In this document: positions 58,922-64,000 of the stretch, piece by piece
Layout of the letters: each line of letters starts with the position of its first letter
How positions within the stretch are numbered: position 1 is the first letter of the stretch
Notes under the pieces: generated by a model
What the model saw: the letters and a program-made list of their open reading frames with translations, nothing else
Told to the model about the DNA's origin: nothing
Databases searched by the model: none
Translations under genes and position numbers: made by a program
NCBI RefSeq assembly: GCF_001625215.2
Contig: NC_030383.2
Coordinates: 56,720,949-56,784,948 of the forward strand
Reading direction: 5' to 3'
From: Daucus carota subsp. sativus
Lineage: Eukaryota; Streptophyta; Magnoliopsida; Apiales; Apiaceae
Length of the DNA: 64,000 bases

Positions 58922-61900
58922 TCAACGTGCTATGTCAGCAACCACATTCTTGACTGCTTCTTGGAAGCCCATCTCGTCCCATTTGCTTCCCTAGACACAA
59001 TTACAGAAAAGGTATATTAGATCAAGGAAATTTATATATGCATGTATTTGGCAAAAAGGTAGTACCAACTACCAAGTGCTTGATCATGATTATTAAAGTT
59101 ACTTTTGTTTACAAAATTTTCTCAGACATGAGCAAACACACATGAATTATCTTCAATTTCTACCCACCGTCTTAAACACTAAACATGTTTGCCTCACCTG
59201 AGAGCTTAAAAAATTGAATTATTTCAAGCAAAATTTCATATTGTTTAATAATAATTATTTAATAACTATTCGTCATTACTTATTTATATTGAATTAGTCA
59301 TATATTTTAAGAAAAAAGTACATAAATGAAAAAAATACATATATTTATGTACTTCTTTCAAAACAAGTGATTTGTTCATGAAAAGTAAGATTAGGATTTT
59401 ACGAACTATGCCCTTGACTACTAACAAAATATATGGGTAATTTCACTCTATTCAGTGAAATATTAACGAGAAAAGGTCCCTCGTATCACAAAACGCAAGT
59501 AATATCCAAAATAACATACCTGGGAGAAATAATCTCAAATACCATTTATCAATGTGGGATAATCTAACATTTTGATTTTTTTAAAAAAATGTAGATCGTG
59601 TTATGTTTTGATCCGAAAAACCCTGCAAAACGCAACGGGTGTAATAAAACACTACATAAAATAACATTTAAGGTTTCAAGACGCTAGATCATGTAGCGTT
59701 AAAGAAGAAAAAGATGATAAACGATCCTACGTTTTGGATTGGAAGGTGATAGGTCGGGATGATTTTCTCCCATACTAATATTTGGGGTCATTGCCAACAC
59801 CCAATATTAACTAAAATTGCAGCATAGATCATAATACATACCTCCTCGATCTTCAATCTGAAGACTAAGCGAATAAGTGAAGTTGCCTCGACCATTTGCA
59901 TATCAGCTTGCAGAGATAATAAGCTCACATATCTAAGTTGCTTCAGAAACTCCACAACTTGAATTGACAAATCCAGCATACTGCAGTAATCTCCTTTTAC
60001 AATGACACTCAAGTTTCTCCCTTCTGATGTCGATTCACTGGAGTTGCTAATCCAAACATGATGGCTTTGATCAGCTAAGAATGCACTAGCCATCAGCAAA
60101 TCTTGATCATTAGTACTACCCTGCAAAATTTGTGCCTCCAATGTCTGGTTTTTCCTCGTGAGCTCCTCGACTTCGGCCTTGAGTGTAGTTATGTACTCCG
60201 TCGTGTTACTTAGTAGTGATGCTTTGTCTTTCTGCACACGGTTAAAATAAATTTTTTAGAATATAATATGATCCAGCCCGTGATCCACTCTCGACCCAAA
60301 AATGGGATTTCAAGTGAGAGGAATGTTAAAATATAATATGATCGTGGAAAGTCCTCCTAACACCTTGAGGTTTTAGGAGAACTGGTCACTTAACAGATTC
60401 GAAGTACTTTACGTGGTGTTAATATTTGCATACCTTGGATCCAGGTGGAAGTAATGTTCTCAATGCTTGGAAACTTTCGTTTAGCTTTTCTCTCCTTTTT
60501 CTTTCGGATATCATATGATGCATCTGATTACTCGTCGGTCGATTTGCATATTGGATTGTTTGTTCTTGAGAAGATGGCATTAGATTTGCATTAGACCGAC
60601 AAAAGGCTATTGCCCTTTTAAGCATATTCTGCCTGTGAACTCTGCTCGTTATCTGGCTCGTCGTGCTTAAAGCTGATCTATAACTCTTGAATGCACTGGC
60701 ATTTTGGAGCGGTTGATGTGAACTTGTAGAAGAAGCTGGAGATGAAGATGAAATCACCGCAAGCATGGCATGTGTCATTGCAGCATCTTCTCTATCAATT
60801 GCTGCTGGAAATTGATGAACGCTTCGAATTTGGCCCATGAATGCTTGAGAAGAGGGCAGTGAGGGAGGTTCTGAAATATTGTAGGAAGTGCTTGTGTTAT
60901 TACTAATGTTGTATAGAAAGTTACTAGGCGTGCCCTCAGGGCTATCAATGGACAGTGATCTCATCGAGGACGAAGACGAAGAATGTGGATTCTGATCATT
61001 TGGTTGGGAAAGCTCCCTAGGAATGGCTTGTCGTAAAAAATCATCAGGAAACAAAGTCCTCATTTCCAATTCAATGTTTACCTGCAGAAGCTCAAGTTGA
61101 TACATTTTTTCACATATCTAAACATATGAAAACTTGTATTTGTTATCGACAAATCGTTTCTTACTTGGTTGTTGATGGACATGCCTAGCTCAATTTCTCC
61201 TGATTTGCACCCCATATATATAGCTGTCTGGAAGTAGGCAAATACAAGAACATTAACCTCTGGTAGCATGCATAGTATGTTTAAATGATCATGTGTGCTC
61301 ACATTACACAAATTTAATTATTTTTCGATATCTGAAATAAGGAGGTACAGAAAAAACTTGGTTTTGGTTGCTTAATTACAAACCTTTATCCGAGCTTCCT
61401 GCATATGGAAATTTTGAACTCGATTATAAATTGTATAAAATTTAAATATGTGGAAACACATTATGGTAGATAATGTAATTACCTGATAGAACTGCAGTTG
61501 TGTTTGAGTGGATGCTACAGCTTGAAGGTCATTTTCTTTGATTTCAATGTAAGGAAGATTGTTCTTGAATGCAAGTCCCGGTACTCTGCTGAAATTTCAA
61601 AAAGAACTTAAAAAAATCAGAAAATCCATATCCATCGAAATTTTACACATTTGAATAAAAGATACATGCACAAATATTTCTAAGTTCAGAAGTTACTCAT
61701 TCACCCACCCATTATCGATCATGATCACTGATTTTCGGTACTCACTGAACAGCCTCATGGCTCGAGTAATTCCAGATGATAAGCCTGATTGATTGGTTTC
61801 TTCGTGGTGAATCCCATCCGTGAAGACTAAGCAGCTGGCCGGAGTTCCATTGTACACATACCAATACAACTTAACAAAAACAGTATATATATTTTTCAGA

Positions 61901-62042
61901 AAAAATAAATAAAATAAAACGCGTACTTGGATGGTAGAGGCAAGTAAGTCCAGAGGCAGATGTAAGTGCAGCCAAATGTCTGCGAAATTTGATGGAGAAA
62001 GGCTACACGGGCATCTCCACTCAGTTGAAAAATGGAGTCCAT
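58922..62042 (-). CDS. bHLH041: bHLH041-like transcription factor
   Basis: Eight exons on the minus strand: 62042-61927, about 61869-61709, 61588-61483, 61398-61384 (15-nt microexon), 61227-61165, 61081-60434, 60231-59842, 58990-58922; about 522 aa. The N-terminus (MDSIFQLSGDARVAFLHQIS, then TFGCTYICLW) and RVPGLAFKNNLPY form the N-terminal region typical of bHLH041-type proteins. The bHLH domain spans about residues 342-392, split by intron 6: HHMISERKRREKLNESF has the His-Glu-Arg triad expected for G-box binding, then KDKASLLSNTTEYI for helix 2. An ACT-like C-terminus follows, ending EEGSKWDEMGFQEAVKNV. One anomaly: with canonical GT-AG, intron 1 (about 61 bp) puts exon 2 one base out of frame, and the frame is kept only if the final G of TTAAG is counted as exon (a GT-AA intron). 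Exon 3 has tandem CAG acceptors; the exon 2 donor is also ambiguous (GTGGGT or GTAACT). Function is inferred from family only. Confidence 0.85.
58991..59841 (-). other. bHLH intron 7 (0.85 kb)
   Basis: On the minus strand starts GTATGT and ends TGTCTAG. If it were retained, the preceding exon would run on to a stop at 59788. No repeat ends seen. Confidence 0.65.
60262..60395 (+). mobile_element. TRIM fragment in bHLH intron 6
   Basis: The right part is a 72-bp LTR (60324-60395), starting TGTTAAAATA and ending GGTCACTTAACA, similar to the LTRs of the 39.9-kb element. To its left are the interior block CCCGTGATCCACTCTCGACC and, at 60262-60273, an LTR-start-like AATATAATATGATC. The 5' LTR and primer site are mostly gone. 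It lies opposite to the host gene, between exons 6 and 7. Confidence 0.78.
60312..60323 (+). promoter_or_regulatory. Polypurine tract of the TRIM fragment
   Basis: AAGTGAGAGGAA sits directly upstream of the LTR start TGTTAA, where plus-strand priming occurs in LTR elements. Confidence 0.6.
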
Positions 62043-62049
62043 GTATGTA

Positions 62050-62110
62050 AGTTGGTGTCTAATTGGGGAACATGAGCATGCAGTAGTTTCGGGTTTGAAT
62101 CCCACAGGCC
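62050..62110 (+). repeat. Possible tRNA-derived SINE remnant at bHLH 5' end
   Basis: GGTTTGAATCCC at 62092-62103 is a good pol III B box, and TGTCTAATTGG about 35 nt before it is an A-box-like sequence; spacing fits a tRNA head. It starts only a few bases upstream of the bHLH ATG, in antisense. No full cloverleaf can be drawn, so it is not called a tRNA gene. Confidence 0.35.
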
Positions 62111-62722
62111 TTCACAGGTTATACTTAATATGTACTCAGATTTAACGCCTGCTAGTAACGAAAGCTATACGTTCTTTAAGGTTCAACAGTATTAAGATAC
62201 TAATTATGATCAAGAAGGAATCTAAGACGACCGAGTAAGAAGGGCTAAGTCTTGATGGTTTAAGAGAAGACAGGCGTCAGTACAGAAGGTGTAAAACTGT
62301 AAGAAATATTACAACAAACAACATAAGTGCTTAGAAGAATAGTGTGTGAGTGTGTGTAATTTATGAAGAGATTTGTGGAGTTGGGAAGTGAGGAGGAAAG
62401 GGATGCTGGGTGCATTTGGAATTTTAGGATAGATTATGTGGGGCATGTGGGGCCAGCTTAAGTAGACAAGTAGCACAGCAGCCAGGTAAGAAGGTTGATC
62501 ATTAGGTTAGAAAAGTTTTAGTCAAAGTCAAATGGTCAAGGTAGGAAGGCAAAACATTCAAACCATTTATTAATATAAAATGCTTTTCTTTTCTTATATA
62601 CATGTAGGAGTTCTATACTTCTATACAATATACTACTTGGTAATATTGCTATTAAAACAAAGCTGGTGGGTGGATAATTTATATGGTGTCCATCTCTACC
62701 AACAAAATTTATTAGTTTGCTA
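62111..62722 (-). promoter_or_regulatory. Upstream region of the bHLH gene
   Basis: Presumed leader and promoter on the minus strand. It contains a short GTGTGTGAGTGTGTG stretch near 62342-62358. No clear TATA box could be chosen. A Stowaway element begins at 62723, about 680 bp from the start codon. Confidence 0.35.
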
Positions 62723-63024
62723 CTCCCTCCGTCTCAATTTACAGGTCCATTTTGGAATAAACACGCATATTAAGAAAAAAGTTGGTTATATAGAATCTTA
62801 TCTCATGTATCATTAATTAGTGCATTGATAAGTGAGAATATAGTTGAGTTTCAAAAAAACCACAATAAATATAGGGATTTAGTGCATTGAGAAATGAGAA
62901 TAATGTTGAGTTTCAAAAAAATCACAATTAATATGTAGATAAATTTGTATTGAAAGAAGAGAGGGACAAGTATTTTGGGACAAATTTTTTTTTTCAAAAT
63001 AGACCTATAAATTGAGACGGAGGT
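62723..63024. mobile_element. Stowaway MITE upstream of bHLH gene
   Basis: Left end CTCCCTCCGTCTCAATTTAC after TA; right end ATAAATTGAGACGGAGG followed by TA. About 302 bp, non-coding, with an internal direct repeat (AGTGCATTGATAAGTGAGAA and AGTGCATTGAGAAATGAGAA). Confidence 0.85.
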
Positions 63025-64000
63025 AATATTATTTTATTCATCTCTAGAAAGGGCGTACAATTGTATTACAATACTGAGAATTTTGTTTTGTGATTTGTTA
63101 CTATATAGAATGGATACTTCTTTTACCTTTCCAATATAAAATTAAAGTTCGAGGGGGAAGATTTGGTGCATGAATAAAGTATACGTGGAATCTCCTTTAT
63201 ATATTCTAAAAACGTAGATAAAAACAATCGTCAAAGCTTCAGAATAATAAAACTGTCAATGATATCAAATTTAAGAATAAACTTCAGAATGAATATTGAC
63301 ATTTTATAATTAACCTTTTTACATAAAAATATACATAGGTCAGCCATGGTTCATCTTCTATATTTGTTTTTCCCATGGAAATGAAAACAGAATGAGTAAC
63401 TAAATAGGATAGATAGATAGACAACTATTTGGGAGGCCTCTGTTATCAAACACACCAACATCCATTTGCTGGTGAAAAGGATTACATATATTGCTATTTA
63501 TTAATAATTTACATATGATTATAAAGTATATGAGATTATGAGTGTATAAAATTTTATATTGCGCATGTTTCACAAGGGCCGCTTCCGGGTTTTTTTATAA
63601 GAAGCCGAATTCTACTTTTTTTTTTTATCATGCTAGTTTTTATTTTAGAATTTTTACTTTTTTTCAAATAATTTAATCATTTATAAATTTTAATTTATTT
63701 CTCATTTTTAATCTGTTTTTTTATTTTAAATAAGAAGCATTTTTTTTTTAAGTTTAATCAAACGTTTCCAATACCTTACTTTAGGTTTAGATTCTGATTA
63801 AAAAATTTGTTCCACGGCTTTACATTCCTACGGGTCATGATGATGTTCCAAATGATACTTAATTATGTCTTTTGATATCGAATTAAAATCCATTTTCATA
63901 TTTTTAAATTCATGTCTTGATGTCTTCAAAGTCATGGAGGGTGTAATCAGTTCTTTCTTGGATGCTGTTAGAGTTGAAATGAAACTGAAAGAGAAGATAA
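63025..64000. other. Gene-free right end of window
   Basis: AT-rich sequence with a probable MITE at 63576-63768. The last 100 bases (ATGGAGGGTGTAATCAG and onward) are open but too short to judge. Confidence 0.45.
63576..63768. mobile_element. Degraded GGGC-ended MITE, copy E
   Basis: GGGCCGCTTCCGGG at the left and AATCAAACGTTTCC at the right, with the family's T-rich interior (AATAATTTAATCATTTATAA). The right edge is uncertain. Confidence 0.4.

Noticed and set aside
62050..62110. tRNA gene upstream of the bHLH gene
   Set aside because: A and B boxes are suggestive, but no paired acceptor stem or anticodon loop can be built.
1..64000. A previously undescribed multi-gene system or biosynthetic cluster
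   Set aside because: Gene families are unrelated housekeeping, signalling and defence genes; one UGT pair without oxidosqualene cyclase, P450 or acyltransferase partners does not make a cluster.

Overview
This is a 64 kb piece of a plant nuclear genome. It is AT-rich, its genes are split by GT-AG introns, and the protein families are plant ones (DGAT1, IQM, NPR1, UGT, plant RecA, bHLH041-type). The NPR1-like protein reads closest to what I remember of Solanaceae NPR1, so an asterid eudicot is the best guess; I cannot name the species. No prokaryotic operon, CRISPR array or organellar segment was seen.

Layout. 1-4.9 kb: gene-free, with a Copia-type solo LTR (5-bp target duplication) and a terminal-inverted-repeat MITE sitting between two (TA)n runs. 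4.9-16.7 kb (+): a complete 16-exon DGAT1 gene for triacylglycerol synthesis; intron 9 holds a G-rich inverted-repeat element. 17.4-18.2 kb: a LINE-derived insertion with an oligo-A tail and target duplication. 19.1-21.1 kb (-): a six-exon IQ-motif calmodulin-binding protein (IQM family). 21-30 kb: a gene-free repeat zone with a three-layer nest (a Tourist-like element inside a hAT element inside a Mutator-like element, each with its own target duplication), a second LINE-derived copy and a Stowaway MITE. 30.4-34.5 kb (+): a four-exon NPR1-type salicylic-acid co-receptor gene. 35.8-39.5 kb (+): two tandem UGT73C-like glycosyltransferases, the second frameshifted. 39.9-40.6 kb: a TRIM-type miniature LTR element with amplified internal repeats. 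41.1-43.7 kb (+): an 11-exon NAP1-type histone chaperone. 44.8-45.9 kb: two adjacent palindromic Mutator-like MITEs. 46.2-51.9 kb (+): an eight-exon mitochondrial RecA (RECA2-like). 54.0-57.3 kb (+): a 5'-truncated LINE with an unbroken 1117-codon reverse transcriptase/RNase H frame. 58.9-62.0 kb (-): an eight-exon bHLH041-like factor with one abnormal intron junction and a TRIM fragment in another intron.

The genes do not form one pathway. Lipid synthesis, calmodulin signalling, salicylate-dependent immunity, small-molecule glucosylation, chromatin assembly, mitochondrial recombination and transcription are simply neighbours. The tandem UGT pair is the only local gene duplication. Exon models were built by hand from reading frame, phase and splice dinucleotides; no transcript data were available.

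I found no convincing new multi-gene system. The least ordinary features are transposon biology: the exactly resolvable nested insertions, the TRIM with expanded internal repeats, several tiny T-run insertions flanked by 12-17 bp duplications (apparent target-primed reverse transcription scars), and the G-quadruplex-capable element in the DGAT1 intron.
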